Source: Bradyrhizobium zhengyangense
Lineage (GTDB): Bacteria > Pseudomonadota > Alphaproteobacteria > Rhizobiales > Xanthobacteraceae
DNA length: 64,000 nucleotides
Assembly: GCF_022012435.1 (NCBI RefSeq)
Contig: NZ_JAKLUA010000002.1
Span: forward strand, 1-64,000
Direction: 5' to 3'
The position numbers were made by a program, and so were the translations under genes. Of this stretch, positions 1-9,138 are shown piece by piece (the first letter of the stretch is position 1; each line of letters starts with the position of its first letter). The notes below the pieces were generated by a model. It worked only from the letters and a program-made list of their open reading frames with translations. It made no database searches and was not told the origin of the DNA.

Positions 1-294
1 ATGACCAAGACCTCCTGTGAGCGTTGCTGTTGTCCTGCTCCGATGCGCTGGCTAAATGCTGGCGGCGATCTCGCTCAACCCAGCGGCATCCATCCGTGCG
101 CACATCGCGCATTGGTGCGCTCCGAACGCCCGCCCAAAAGCCTAATGCACTCTCCTGAACTGCCCTACGTCCGGACACGCAGGTCAAATCCTGTCGCCGT
201 CACGTCTATCATCGAGCCCGACGCCGGCATTAAATCCCCATAGCGCTCGCTGCTTACCCGGTGCTCAACTTCCCGCGACTTCGTGCCTTGGCGC

Positions 295-351
295 TTTTTG
301 GACGCCGGTCAGTTCGGCGTGCGGAGCCTCTTTGTCGCCGGCGTCCAAAAA
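295..351. repeat. 14-bp inverted repeat in an otherwise gene-free window edge
   Basis: Perfect 14-bp arms (TTTTTGGACGCCGG at 295-308 and its complement at 338-351) are separated by 29 bp. The repeat lies just beyond the stop of the minus-strand binding-protein gene. It is not a classical terminator because the loop is long and there is no T tract on the correct side. The rest of 1-366 shows no gene I can support; the frame open from base 1 to 243 resembles nothing I recognise. Confidence 0.4.
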
Positions 352-366
352 CCTGCACAGAAGCGG

Positions 367-1374
367 TCATTCGATCACTTCGTCGGCCCTGGCGAGTAGT
401 GTTGCCGGTATTGCAAGGTCCAGTGCCTTGGCGGTCTTGAGATTTATGACCAACTCGAAGCGGGTCTGCTGGTAAAATGGAATGTCTCCCGGATTGTCTC
501 CCTGGAGAATGCGATACACAAGGTTGGCGCATCGCCGCTGAATATCCAGTAGATCGGTCGAATAAGCCAGCAGGCCGCCAAGGTCGACGAACGCTCGATA
601 AGGATACACCGCGGGAATTCGCGCCTTGGCGGCCAGTTTCGTAATCAAGCCGAGATAGGGAAGATGCTCAGGCTCGTCCGACACGACGATTGAATCCGCT
701 CGTTCTTGCTCCATCAACTGAAAAACCGGCCGGTATGCTGGCTCGCTGATCATCGTGAGCAGCGCGCCTGACAGCTTTATTCCGGCCTGCCGCGCGGCCT
801 CCTGGACTGCCGCCCCCGAGCCTGACGCCCTCTTCCATAGTGACTGCGACGCAAGAAAACGCGTGTTGGAGAGTGTCGACGCAGCTTCGATCAGAAGCCC
901 AAGACGCTTGCCCCATATTTGGATTCCGGCATCTACACTAACGCCTGTAATATTACTGCCGGATCGCGCAATGCTCGGGACAAGTCCAAGTGCAATCGGA
1001 TCGGCAGATATTGCGACAATCGGTATTGTTGCCGTTGTCACTTTAAAGACAAGTGCCAAGGGACCAGACATCGCGTAGATCAGATCGGGCTGCGTAGCGA
1101 CGACGTTGCGGGCAAGTTCAGCAAACCGGTCAAGTTGACCCTCTGCGGAATATCTTTCCACCGAGAGATTTTGGCTTTCCACATAGCCAAGCTGAGCCAA
1201 CTCCTCGAAAAAGGCGCGGAAATATTTATTGTCGTTATTCATTGCGTTCGTCTGGGTTCCTGCGGAAACCATTGCAATCCGCTTCATCTTCGTGGGTTTT
1301 TGCGAGCGTGCAACGGCGGGCCACAAAGCCGCGCCACCGCCGACCAAGAGCTGGATGACGCCGCGCCGCCGCAC
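367..1374 (-). CDS. ABC transporter substrate-binding protein (ABC_sub_bind/DUF534 family), copy 1
   Basis: An exported solute-binding protein of the ABC_sub_bind family (PF04392), a type I periplasmic-binding fold often found without cognate permease genes. It has a twin-arginine-like export signal (MRRRGVIQLL, then a hydrophobic stretch ending AVARSQ). The family core follows: an FFEELAQLGY segment, a VERYSAEG segment, a LALVFK segment and a C-terminal ADEVIE. I place the start at GTG 1374, where RRRGVIQ aligns with the RRREFIAG start of the neighbouring paralogue and a purine-rich AGGGGGA lies just upstream; a TTG at 1398 in the same frame is the alternative. About 335 residues, normal for the family. 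No permease or ATPase gene is nearby, so the ligand is unknown. It is paralogous to the gene at 1610-2605. Confidence 0.85.
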   Translation of the reverse strand: MRRRGVIQLLVGGGAALWPAVARSQKPTKMKRIAMVSAGTQTNAMNNDNKYFRAFFEELAQLGYVESQNLSVERYSAEGQLDRFAELARNVVATQPDLIYAMSGPLALVFKVTTATIPIVAISADPIALGLVPSIARSGSNITGVSVDAGIQIWGKRLGLLIEAASTLSNTRFLASQSLWKRASGSGAAVQEAARQAGIKLSGALLTMISEPAYRPVFQLMEQERADSIVVSDEPEHLPYLGLITKLAAKARIPAVYPYRAFVDLGGLLAYSTDLLDIQRRCANLVYRILQGDNPGDIPFYQQTRFELVINLKTAKALDLAIPATLLARADEVIE

Positions 1375-1483
1375 ACATCCCCCTATAAGCCCACCCAACG
1401 AGGACTCTTATTCTATCATTTCGCGACGTAGCGGAGAGTGGGAAATGGTAAGCAATTAGTCTCGGGGCGTGGTGCATTGGATA

Positions 1484-1500
1484 TCCGCTTTGGGTCAAAC
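1484..1500. repeat. Shared intergenic motif TCCGCYTTGGGTCAAA, copy 1
   Basis: The string TCCGCTTTGGGTCAAAC lies about 110 bp upstream of the first ABC_sub_bind gene. A near-identical string lies upstream of the second paralogue at 2692-2709. The flanking bases of the two upstream regions do not align, so this is a dispersed motif or regulatory site rather than a remnant of gene duplication. The rest of 1375-1609 shows nothing else I can name. Confidence 0.45.
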
Positions 1501-1609
1501 TGAGAAGTCCGGGCGCTCAGCCGGCGGGTCGGCCTTACCCCCACTCCAGACAAATCGCTGCATCGGACTAACTGACGCGATGGGCCACTTCCGGACTCGT
1601 GCAATGCCA

Positions 1610-2605
1610 CTATTCGATCACCTCGTTGGCGCTGATGAGCAACGTCTGCGGTAGAGTGATGCCAATTTTTTGCGCCGCTTTGGTATTAAGCGATAGGCGG
1701 AAAGCGGTCGGTTGCCGGAACGGAATTTCGGTGGGGCTTTGGCCGGATAATATCTGCGCCATCTGAGCGGCCATCTGCCGAAACGCATCAGGCAAATCGC
1801 GATAATAAGCCATCAGCCCTCCCGCCACGACGAGATCGTGAAAGGGATAGCAGGCGGGGAGACGAGTACGAGTGGCCAGATCGACGAGCGTCTTGCCGTG
1901 AGACAAGTGCTCCGGCTCGTCCGAGACCAGTAGCATGTCGATCTTGGTCCAGTCGGTTGAGGCGAAGGCAGTTTCATAGGCCGCATCGTCCAGATCGCTT
2001 CCGAGGTCTACCTGTGAAAGCGACAGCTTGGACGATTGTGCCGCCTCCCGAACCATAGAGGCTTGAGGTTGCTTCCAAGCCTGCGAAGACGAAAGATAGG
2101 CGACTCGCGAACCGTTAGGCCTTATCTCTCGAAGAAGCCCCAGACGCTTTCCATGAAGCTCTATCCCGGCGTCGACGGTCACGCCGGTTACGTTTCCTCC
2201 CGGTCGCGCGAGGCTTGCCGCAAGCCCCCAGACGACAGGGTCACCAATGATGGTGACTATTGGAATGCTCTGTGTTGCTGCCCTGAGAGCGAGGGTCATA
2301 GGACCGGCTGAGGTCAGGATTGCTTCTGGATTGGTGCTTACAACCGTTCTGGCCAACTCAGGATAGCGATCCATATCGCCGCCTCCCGAATAGCGCTCAA
2401 TGACAAGATTCTGCCCTTCGGCAAATCCCAGACGCGCAAGCTCATCGAGGAAAGCCCGATTGTAAGAGTTTGTCCTGAGACTTTCAATCGAGCGGGAAGG
2501 TGCCACAACGGCGATCCGCCTCTTTCCCGGCGGCTGCGCTCTGGAGATACCAGACAACGCAACTGATCCGGCGAAACAGCCTGCGATGAATTCCCGCCGT
2601 CTCAT
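1610..2605 (-). CDS. ABC transporter substrate-binding protein (ABC_sub_bind/DUF534 family), copy 2
   Basis: A second exported ABC_sub_bind-type solute-binding protein, 331 residues. The start MRRREFIAG is a twin-arginine-like signal followed by a hydrophobic core and a likely cleavage site near ISRAQ. The body matches copy 1 segment by segment: AFLDELARLGF against AFFEELAQLGY, VIERYSGGG against VERYSAEG, VSDEPEHL in both, and the same C-terminal EVIE. The two genes are tandem on the minus strand with about 235 bp between them and no transporter partners. I infer paralogues that diverged after an old duplication. Substrate not inferable. Confidence 0.87.
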   Translation of the reverse strand: MRRREFIAGCFAGSVALSGISRAQPPGKRRIAVVAPSRSIESLRTNSYNRAFLDELARLGFAEGQNLVIERYSGGGDMDRYPELARTVVSTNPEAILTSAGPMTLALRAATQSIPIVTIIGDPVVWGLAASLARPGGNVTGVTVDAGIELHGKRLGLLREIRPNGSRVAYLSSSQAWKQPQASMVREAAQSSKLSLSQVDLGSDLDDAAYETAFASTDWTKIDMLLVSDEPEHLSHGKTLVDLATRTRLPACYPFHDLVVAGGLMAYYRDLPDAFRQMAAQMAQILSGQSPTEIPFRQPTAFRLSLNTKAAQKIGITLPQTLLISANEVIE

Positions 2606-2691
2606 CCACCTGCCCGACGTTGTCCCGTCCGAAAGAACATTTGATCATAGGCCGTTATGCTCGACCAGCCAAATTAGGGTGACCTCGGAGG

Positions 2692-2709
2692 TCCGCCTTG
2701 GGTCAAAAC
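2692..2709. repeat. Shared intergenic motif TCCGCYTTGGGTCAAA, copy 2
   Basis: TCCGCCTTGGGTCAAAAC lies 87 bp upstream of the second ABC_sub_bind gene. It matches the motif at 1484-1500 at all but one of the first 16 positions. Presence before both paralogues but not elsewhere in this window hints at a family-associated regulatory site; a dispersed repeat is equally possible. Confidence 0.45.
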
Positions 2710-2772
2710 CGGTCCATTCCGCAATGCTTGAGGAAAGTCAGCTAAGGGTCCCACAAGCAGACATCTGGTCCG

Positions 2773-3726
2773 TCACTTCCGTTTCGCCATCGGCTTTGCG
2801 AGTTCACGGGCGCTGTCGATGACGAGCTGCACAACCGGGCTGACGGCGCGGTCCTTGATCGTGACCATCCCGTTCGGTCGACGGGCCGCCGGCAGTTCGA
2901 TGGGCAAGACCTTGAGCGTGGCCTCCCTGGCGAGAAATTTCAGCGCCGAAGCCGGGAAAACCGTGATGAACCGCCCCGTCTCCAGCAAGCTGACCCGCAT
3001 GTGGGGGGAATCGGTGACCACCGTTGCCTGGGGATACGCGAGGCCTCGGGCCAGAAAGGCTTGCGTGATGATGGAGCCGATCACGCTCTCCCGCGGCGGA
3101 AGCACCCAACGCTCCTCCGCCAGATCCGGGAGCTGGATATTGCGCCGACGCGTCCATGGATTTTTCGCGCCTGCCGCGATGACGTAGCGATCTTCAAAAA
3201 GAAACTCGAAATGCAATCGCTCGTCGGTCATCGAGCCGCTGCTCCGCACGAACAGCAGATCGACTTTGCGTTCGCTCAACTCGCGGTGCAATGTCTCGAT
3301 GTAGCCGGTTACGAGCTCAAACTTGATCCGCGGATGACGCCGGGAGAGCCGGTCGACGAGCGCGGAAACGAAGCTCGCCGCCAGAAAGGCCGTGCTCCCG
3401 ATCCGCACTTCTCCAGCGGTGGGGTCGGCCAGGAATTCGATGCTCTTCACGCCCCGGCGCAGTTCGTCGAAGGCGGCTGCGCCGCAATCGATCAGGGCGC
3501 GACCGCACTCGGTCGGCTCGATTCCGCGCCGGTGGCGATCCAGCAAGCGGACGCCAAACGCATGCTCCAGTTCCGCGATCGATCGCGAAACGTTGGGCTG
3601 GGTCGTGTTGAGCATGAGCGCCGCCTTGCCCATGCTGCCGGCCTGCACCACCGTCATCAGCACATGCAGGTCCTGCAGCTTCATTCGCTTTCCGATGCGA
3701 TCGCTCATCTGCATGGGAGCACCCAT
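2773..3726 (-). CDS. LysR-family transcriptional regulator
   Basis: A DNA-binding regulator with the LysR architecture. The N-terminal winged helix-turn-helix contains LHVLMTVVQAGSMGKAA followed by NTTQPNVSRSIAELEHAFGV and LLDR, the signature of the recognition helix. A LysR substrate-binding domain follows from about residue 100 (GEVRIGSTAFLAASFV, later WVLPPRESVIG). About 303-317 residues depending on the start: ATG at 3726, 3714 and 3684 are all in frame, and 3684 (MKLQDLHVL) is the usual distance from the helix-turn-helix. It is divergent from the TctC-type gene at 3841 and by the usual LysR logic probably regulates it and the downstream hydrolase. Effector unknown. Confidence 0.9.
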   Translation of the reverse strand: MGAPMQMSDRIGKRMKLQDLHVLMTVVQAGSMGKAALMLNTTQPNVSRSIAELEHAFGVRLLDRHRRGIEPTECGRALIDCGAAAFDELRRGVKSIEFLADPTAGEVRIGSTAFLAASFVSALVDRLSRRHPRIKFELVTGYIETLHRELSERKVDLLFVRSSGSMTDERLHFEFLFEDRYVIAAGAKNPWTRRRNIQLPDLAEERWVLPPRESVIGSIITQAFLARGLAYPQATVVTDSPHMRVSLLETGRFITVFPASALKFLAREATLKVLPIELPAARRPNGMVTIKDRAVSPVVQLVIDSARELAKPMAKRK

Positions 3727-3737
3727 TTCCGTCTTGA

Positions 3738-3749
3738 GATGACCTCATC
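3738..3749. promoter_or_regulatory. Candidate LysR operator palindrome
   Basis: GATGACCTCATC is a short perfect palindrome (5-bp arms, 2-bp centre) in the 114-bp divergent region between the LysR gene and the binding-protein gene. LysR proteins bind interrupted palindromes in such regions, so it is a plausible but unproved operator. Confidence 0.25.
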
Positions 3750-3840
3750 AGACAATAGCCTTATGCGCTTATGACAGCATCAACTATCCTCGGCCGTCGA
3801 CGAGAGCCCGCGCGGGTGCCGGTTCGACGGAGCAAAGCCT

Positions 3841-4821
3841 ATGATTCCCTCCCGACGTCGATTTCTATGCTTTGCAGCGGGAGTGGCCGCACCGGCGCTG
3901 CTCTCAGGCCCGGCCTGGGCGCAGACTTATCCCGCCCGGCCGGTCCGGATCATGGTCGGCTTTGCCGCCGGCGGCCCAAACGACATTCTCGCGCGCCTGC
4001 TCGGGGAGTGGTGGTCGGAGCGGCTCGGCCAGCAATTCATCGTCGAGAACCGGCCGGGAGCAGGGAGCAATCTCGCCACCGAGGCGGTCGTGCGCGCGCC
4101 TCCCGACGGCTACACACTCCTGCTGGTCGGCTCTCCCAACGCGATCAATGCCACGCTTTATGAAAATCTCGATTTCAATTTCCTGCAGGATATCGCGCCG
4201 GTCGTCGGTCTGACCCGCGGCGCCCTGGTGATGGTCATACACCCGTCGGTTCCTGCCCATACGATTCCGGAGTTCATCGCCTATGCCAAGGCCAATCCGG
4301 GCAGGCTCTCGTATGGTTCGGGCGGCGTCGGCGGGATCACGCATATCGCCGCGGAGCTGTTCAAGCAGGCCGCCGGCGGGCTCGATCTTCAACATGTGCC
4401 CTATCGAGGCGTGGCGCCCGCAATTACGGATCTGCTCGGCGGGCAGGTGCAGGTCGTCTTTGTCAACCTGGCGCCATCGATTGGATACATCGGAAGCGGC
4501 AAGCTACGCGCACTCGGGATAACGACAGCGGCGCGATCCCAGGCGTTGCCGGATGTGCCGGCTATCGGCGAGTTCGTGCCCGGCTATGAAGCGAGTTCGG
4601 TGTTCGGCATCGGTGCGCCGAAAGGCACCCCGGCCGCGATGATCGACAGGCTCAACATGGAAGCCAATGCCGCTCTGGCCGATCCCGGTTTCAGGATGCG
4701 CCTGCGCACCCTTGATGCGACGGAACTGGGCGGTTCGCCCGCCGATTTCGGCAAGCTGATGGCCGCTGAAACCGAGAAGTGGGCCAAAGTGATCAGCCTC
4801 GCGAAGATCCGACCGGAGTAG
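3841..4821 (+). CDS. Tripartite tricarboxylate transporter (TctC/Bug family) substrate-binding protein
   Basis: A periplasmic solute-binding protein of the Bug/TctC family, 326 residues. It begins with a Tat-like signal (SRRRFLCFAAG, cleavage near PAWAQ). The mature protein opens with the family hallmark YPARPVRIMVGFAAGG, then a VENRPGAG segment and a VPYRG segment, all diagnostic for Bug proteins that bind carboxylates. No TctA or TctB membrane subunits are present nearby, which is common for this expanded family. It sits 15 bp upstream of a dienelactone-hydrolase-like gene and divergent from a LysR regulator, suggesting a small catabolic or sensing unit for an organic acid. Ligand unknown. 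Confidence 0.9.
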   Translation: MIPSRRRFLCFAAGVAAPALLSGPAWAQTYPARPVRIMVGFAAGGPNDILARLLGEWWSERLGQQFIVENRPGAGSNLATEAVVRAPPDGYTLLLVGSPNAINATLYENLDFNFLQDIAPVVGLTRGALVMVIHPSVPAHTIPEFIAYAKANPGRLSYGSGGVGGITHIAAELFKQAAGGLDLQHVPYRGVAPAITDLLGGQVQVVFVNLAPSIGYIGSGKLRALGITTAARSQALPDVPAIGEFVPGYEASSVFGIGAPKGTPAAMIDRLNMEANAALADPGFRMRLRTLDATELGGSPADFGKLMAAETEKWAKVISLAKIRPE

Positions 4822-4836
4822 CGCGGGAAGTCTTGC

Positions 4837-5556
4837 ATGCATGGAAGGTTCGGAAAGGTCCGCGCGAAAGGCGGCGGCGCGTTCGATTGTTATCTGGTCG
4901 CGCCCGAGACTGAAACGGCGGTTGCTGCAATTGTGCTGGCTTGCGCCATTCACGGCGTGGATGCCGACATGATCGCTATCGCCGACGAGCTGGCGGGATA
5001 CGGCTTCATCGTAGCAGTGCCGGATCTGTTCTGGCGTTCGATTGCCGGTCCGCTGTCCCGAAGCGACCCGCGCGCGGCGCAGCGCGCGCAGCCGCGCCTG
5101 GAGCAAATCAAGGTCGGCGAAGAGGATATGATCGACACCTTGAGACACCTCGGCACAATCCCTGAGTTCAATGGCCAGGCGGCGGTTATGGGATTTTGCT
5201 ACGGCGGTCCGTATGCGATTCTCGGACCCAAGCGGCTTGGCTATGCTGCCGGTATCTGCTGCCACGGATCTCAGATGCTGGATTATCTTGACGAGCTTGT
5301 CGGGGTTCGCCAGCAGGTTTGTCTGATTTGGGGCGACAAGGACGACCGCGCGCCGATCGAGGTGCTGGAGGCGTATCGCGACGTAGCGATGCGCATGGAA
5401 AACGTCGACGTACACATCCTTCCCGACGTGCGCCACGGCTACATGATGCGGGGAAGTCCGTGCTTCGATCGGGCAGCATATGATTTTTCAATGAGGCGTG
5501 CCCGAGAGATTCTCAAAGGTCTGGCGTCGCCCGGTCGCTGGCAGCCTGCGAAATGA
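4837..5556 (+). CDS. Dienelactone hydrolase family protein
   Basis: An alpha/beta hydrolase of the dienelactone hydrolase family, 239 residues, cytoplasmic (no signal). The nucleophile is the Cys of GFCYGG at about residue 121. The acid is in WGDKDDRAP (about 167-170) and the base is the His of VRHGYMM (about 200), matching the Cys-Asp-His triad of carboxymethylenebutenolidase. It lies 15 bp after the TctC-type gene in the same direction, so probably one transcript under the divergent LysR regulator. The context suggests hydrolysis of a lactone or ester linked to the bound acid. A true chlorocatechol-pathway role is not supported because no ring-cleavage genes are nearby. Confidence 0.85.
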   Translation: MHGRFGKVRAKGGGAFDCYLVAPETETAVAAIVLACAIHGVDADMIAIADELAGYGFIVAVPDLFWRSIAGPLSRSDPRAAQRAQPRLEQIKVGEEDMIDTLRHLGTIPEFNGQAAVMGFCYGGPYAILGPKRLGYAAGICCHGSQMLDYLDELVGVRQQVCLIWGDKDDRAPIEVLEAYRDVAMRMENVDVHILPDVRHGYMMRGSPCFDRAAYDFSMRRAREILKGLASPGRWQPAK

Positions 5557-5693
5557 CGATCGGCGGGATGATGCCATCGTACACCTGTTTTGCCCGACGC
5601 GTCAAACGATATTCGGAAAATACAAAATAGGCGCGGTGCAAAATTCTTCAATGATTTGTACTGTGCATGGGGTTGTTTCCGCGGCTTTTGTTT

Positions 5694-6728
5694 TCACCCC
5701 CGCACGCGTTTGATCATCTGCTCGACATGGGCGATCGGCGTCTCCGGCTGGATGCCGTGGCCGAGATTGAAGATGAAGCGCCCTTGCGCAAAGTTCGCCA
5801 GCACGTCGTCGATTGCGCGGTCGAGTGCCGCACCGCCCGTGATCAGCACCAGCGGATCGAGATTGCCCTGCACGGCGACCTTGCTCTGCACGCGCTCGCG
5901 GATGAAGGCGGGCTCGGCGGTCCAGTCCATGCTGACGGCGTTGACACCGGTGGCCTCGACATAACCAGGCAGCTGCGCGCCGGCCCCGCGGGGGAAGCCG
6001 ATGATCTTCGCGTCAGGTACCTTGGCGCGGACGCCTTCGACGATGCGGCGCGTCGGCTCGGTCGACCAGCGCGCGAATTCGGCCGGCGGCAGCACGCCGG
6101 CCCAGGTGTCGAAGATCTGCAAGGCGTTGGCGCCGGCCTCGAGTTGCGCCAGCAGATAGTGGATCGAGTTCTCGACGAGGACGTCGATGATCTTCGCGAA
6201 CGCCTCGGGATGCCGGTAGGCCATCATCCGCGCCGGCGCCTGGTCGGGCGTGCCGTGGCCCGCGACCATGTAGGTCGCAACCGTCCACGGCGCGCCGCAG
6301 AAGCCGATCAGCGCGATCTTCGGATCAAGCGCGGCGCGCACGATCTTGAGCGCCTCGAACACCGGATGCAGCGTGCCGAAGTCGGCCCGCGCGGCGAGCG
6401 TTGCGACCTTGGCGGGATCGTCGAGCGGCTCGAGCCGCGGACCTTCGCCGACCTCGAAGCGCACCGAGCGACCGAGCGCGTAGGGGATCACCAGAATGTC
6501 GGAGAAGATGATCGCCGCATCGAAGCCGAACCTTCGGATCGGCTGTAGCGTGACTTCGGCGGCAAGCTCCGGATTGAAGCAGAGATCGAGGAAGCCGCCC
6601 GCCTTGGCACGCACCTCGCGATATTCGGGCAGATAGCGGCCCGCCTGCCGCATCATCCACAGGGGCGGGACGGCTTGCCGCTGGCCGGAGAGCACGTCGA
6701 TGAAGGGCTTTGTCGCAGACTGGGGCAC
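5694..6728 (-). CDS. hemE: Uroporphyrinogen decarboxylase
   Basis: Catalyses decarboxylation of the four acetate side chains of uroporphyrinogen III to give coproporphyrinogen III in haem and tetrapyrrole synthesis; cytoplasmic. Both family signatures are visible: [18 protein letters not shown] near residue 25 and [16 protein letters not shown] in the middle. The conserved FSDIL segment and the C-terminal NLGHGI are also present. I start at GTG 6728 ([13 protein letters not shown]), which gives 344 residues, the normal length, with an AGGA six bases upstream; the longer open frame to 6917 adds a non-conserved extension. The neighbouring hydrolase is convergent and the small gene at 6840 is divergent, so hemE is probably monocistronic here. 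Confidence 0.96.
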   Translation of the reverse strand: MPQSATKPFIDVLSGQRQAVPPLWMMRQAGRYLPEYREVRAKAGGFLDLCFNPELAAEVTLQPIRRFGFDAAIIFSDILVIPYALGRSVRFEVGEGPRLEPLDDPAKVATLAARADFGTLHPVFEALKIVRAALDPKIALIGFCGAPWTVATYMVAGHGTPDQAPARMMAYRHPEAFAKIIDVLVENSIHYLLAQLEAGANALQIFDTWAGVLPPAEFARWSTEPTRRIVEGVRAKVPDAKIIGFPRGAGAQLPGYVEATGVNAVSMDWTAEPAFIRERVQSKVAVQGNLDPLVLITGGAALDRAIDDVLANFAQGRFIFNLGHGIQPETPIAHVEQMIKRVRG

Positions 6729-6740
6729 GAATGGTCCTGA

Positions 6741-7055
<315 letters not shown>

Positions 7056-7114
7056 GGACCGCCAGTTTCCGATAGGCTTGCTAAGACCTTGTTAGTGATC
7101 TGCGGAAACCCCGG

Positions 7115-7140
7115 TCCGTAGGAGTACGGAAAAACCCGTA
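7115..7140. promoter_or_regulatory. Overlapping palindromes upstream of the diguanylate cyclase gene
   Basis: TCCGTA-GGAG-TACGGA (7115-7130) overlaps TACGG-AAAAAC-CCGTA (7125-7140), so the central TACGG can pair with either side. It lies about 80 bp before the cyclase start. It could be an operator for a dimeric regulator or a small switchable hairpin. Confidence 0.4.
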
Positions 7141-7221
7141 GATGAATGCGAATCCCTGTCAGCGCTTCAGGGTTCAATAACAGAAGCGGCAGAGTTTCCG
7201 GCGATCGGAGATTTCTGCCGC

Positions 7222-9126
7222 ATGAACCTCGCCTCACAGAGAGCCGGATGGAGCCGCTTGCCGTTGCGCGCGGCGGCGTTCGTCGTGCTCACCTGCGTCG
7301 CGATCCTCGGCGTCAGCGGCTGGCGTGAATGGGCCGCGCGCGATCAGGTGCTCAAGGGCGCCGAAACCGAGATGGCGAACGTCGCCCGCTCGTTGACGCA
7401 GCATGCCGAGGACAGCCTCGATCTCCTGGATTCCGGCGTCGTCGGCGTCGTCAGCCGTCTCGAGATGGATGGCGCCGATCCCGCCACGATCGGCAAGCTG
7501 CGCAACCTGCTCGAGGCGCGCAAGAAGGCGATCGACCGGGTCCATAGCCTCGCCATCATCGACGACAAGGGCAACTGGCTGACTTCGCCCGGGACGATCG
7601 CCTCGACGCTCAGCGACGACGCCTTCTTCCGTCACCACCAGCTCTCGCCCAAGCGCGAGGCCTATATTGGCCACCCCGTGAAGAGCCTCGTGGACGGCGA
7701 ATGGGTCGTGACCCTGTCGCGGCGGTTCAACAAGGCGGACGGAAGCTTTGGCGGCGTGGTGCTCGCGGCCATCGGCTCTCGCTATCTATCGCACTTCTAC
7801 GAGCAGTTCGAGATCGGCCGCAACAGCTCCGTGACGCTGATGTACGGCGACGGCTCGATCATCGCGCGCAATCCGAACAACGAAAAGTTCGTCGGCCGAA
7901 ATGTCGGCGATACGCCGCTGTTCCGCGACGCCAGCCTGCAGCGGCCGAGCGGCGCCTATCATTTCACCTCGCCGCTGGATGGGGCCGAGCGCGTCAGCTT
8001 CTTCAAGCGCTCCGGCCGTTATCCGCTCGTGCTGCTCGCAACCGTCGACAAGGACGAATTGCTCGCGCCGTGGCGGGCTGCGGCGATCTCGCGCATGCTG
8101 TACGTGCTCGCGCTGGTGATGCTGATCGCGATCATCGGCGCCGTGTTGGTGCGGCAGTTGCAGCGCGGCCAGCGCATGGCGGCGGCCCTGATCGAGAAGG
8201 AGGCGCATTTCCGCCTGCTCGCGGAAGGCTCCAGCGACATGGTCACCCGCATCGGGCTCGACGAGCGGCTGCGCTATGTTTCGCCGTCGTCCAACCGCGT
8301 CGTCGGCTGGCGACCCAACCAGCTGATCGGCACGGAGGCGCTCGCGGGAATCCATCCGGAAGACCGCCCGCACGTCCAGGCCATCGTCGATGCCATGAAG
8401 CGTGGCGACGCGGAAGAAGCGCGCGTCACTTACCGCAACACGCATCGGCAGAAGTCCGAGGTCTGGCTGGAATCGACCATGCGCGTGACGCGCAAGGAGA
8501 ACGGCAGTGTCGACGGCGTGGTCGCGATCTCGCGCGACATCACCGAGCAGAAGAATCTGGAGACAAGGCTCGAGACCCTCGCGATCGAGGACAGCCTCAC
8601 CGGGCTGGCCAATCGCCGCCGCTTCGACGAGCGGCTGAAGGAGGAATGGGCGCGCGCATATCGTGATCGCTCCAGCCTTGGCCTCTTGATGATCGACGTC
8701 GATCACTTCAAGGCCTACAACGACGAATATGGCCATCCCGCGGGCGACGCCTGCCTGCGCGTGGTGGCAAAAACCATCGCGGCCGAGGTGCAACGGGTCG
8801 GCGATCTCGCAGCCCGCTACGGCGGCGAGGAATTCGCCATGTTGCTGCCGAACACCGATGCCGCCGGCTGCGCCCGGCTCGGTGAGCGGATCCGCAACGC
8901 CATCCACGATGCCGGCCTGGTTCATGCCTCCAATCCGGCAGGGCCCTGCGTCACCGTCTCGGTTGGCGGCGCGGCTTGCCGGCCTGCGGTGGAGCGGACC
9001 GCGGGCACGAGCTCGCTGGTGGAGGCCGCCGACCGCGCACTCTACGCCGCCAAGGATGCCGGCCGCGATCGCCTGATGATGTCGGGCGAGGTCGCGAACC
9101 TGCTGCGCAAGGCATCTGGCCAGTAG
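7222..9126 (+). CDS. Membrane-bound diguanylate cyclase with periplasmic sensor, PAS and GGDEF domains
   Basis: Makes cyclic di-GMP from two GTP. A first membrane helix (about residues 14-33) and a second (about 293-312) flank a large periplasmic region of dCache-like character (DSLDLLDSGV, later SPKREAYIGHPVKSL). A PAS domain follows (about 325-445, ending ISRDITEQKNLE) and then the GGDEF domain (about 455-625). The active site reads GGEEF at 534-538, a catalytically competent variant. RVGD sits five residues before it and matches the RxxD inhibitory site, so product feedback inhibition is expected. 634 residues, a complete protein with no EAL domain. The signal sensed is unknown. Overlapping palindromes lie upstream at 7115-7140. 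Confidence 0.92.
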   Translation: MNLASQRAGWSRLPLRAAAFVVLTCVAILGVSGWREWAARDQVLKGAETEMANVARSLTQHAEDSLDLLDSGVVGVVSRLEMDGADPATIGKLRNLLEARKKAIDRVHSLAIIDDKGNWLTSPGTIASTLSDDAFFRHHQLSPKREAYIGHPVKSLVDGEWVVTLSRRFNKADGSFGGVVLAAIGSRYLSHFYEQFEIGRNSSVTLMYGDGSIIARNPNNEKFVGRNVGDTPLFRDASLQRPSGAYHFTSPLDGAERVSFFKRSGRYPLVLLATVDKDELLAPWRAAAISRMLYVLALVMLIAIIGAVLVRQLQRGQRMAAALIEKEAHFRLLAEGSSDMVTRIGLDERLRYVSPSSNRVVGWRPNQLIGTEALAGIHPEDRPHVQAIVDAMKRGDAEEARVTYRNTHRQKSEVWLESTMRVTRKENGSVDGVVAISRDITEQKNLETRLETLAIEDSLTGLANRRRFDERLKEEWARAYRDRSSLGLLMIDVDHFKAYNDEYGHPAGDACLRVVAKTIAAEVQRVGDLAARYGGEEFAMLLPNTDAAGCARLGERIRNAIHDAGLVHASNPAGPCVTVSVGGAACRPAVERTAGTSSLVEAADRALYAAKDAGRDRLMMSGEVANLLRKASGQ

Positions 9127-9138
9127 GCGGGCGTCAGC

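Noticed and set aside
1..243. An 80-codon plus-strand frame from the first base
   Set aside because: Cut by the edge, Cys/Arg/Pro-rich, no family resemblance; could be the end of something but I cannot support it.
5667..6548. A 293-codon plus-strand frame opposite hemE
   Set aside because: Antisense shadow of hemE; no start site or domain.
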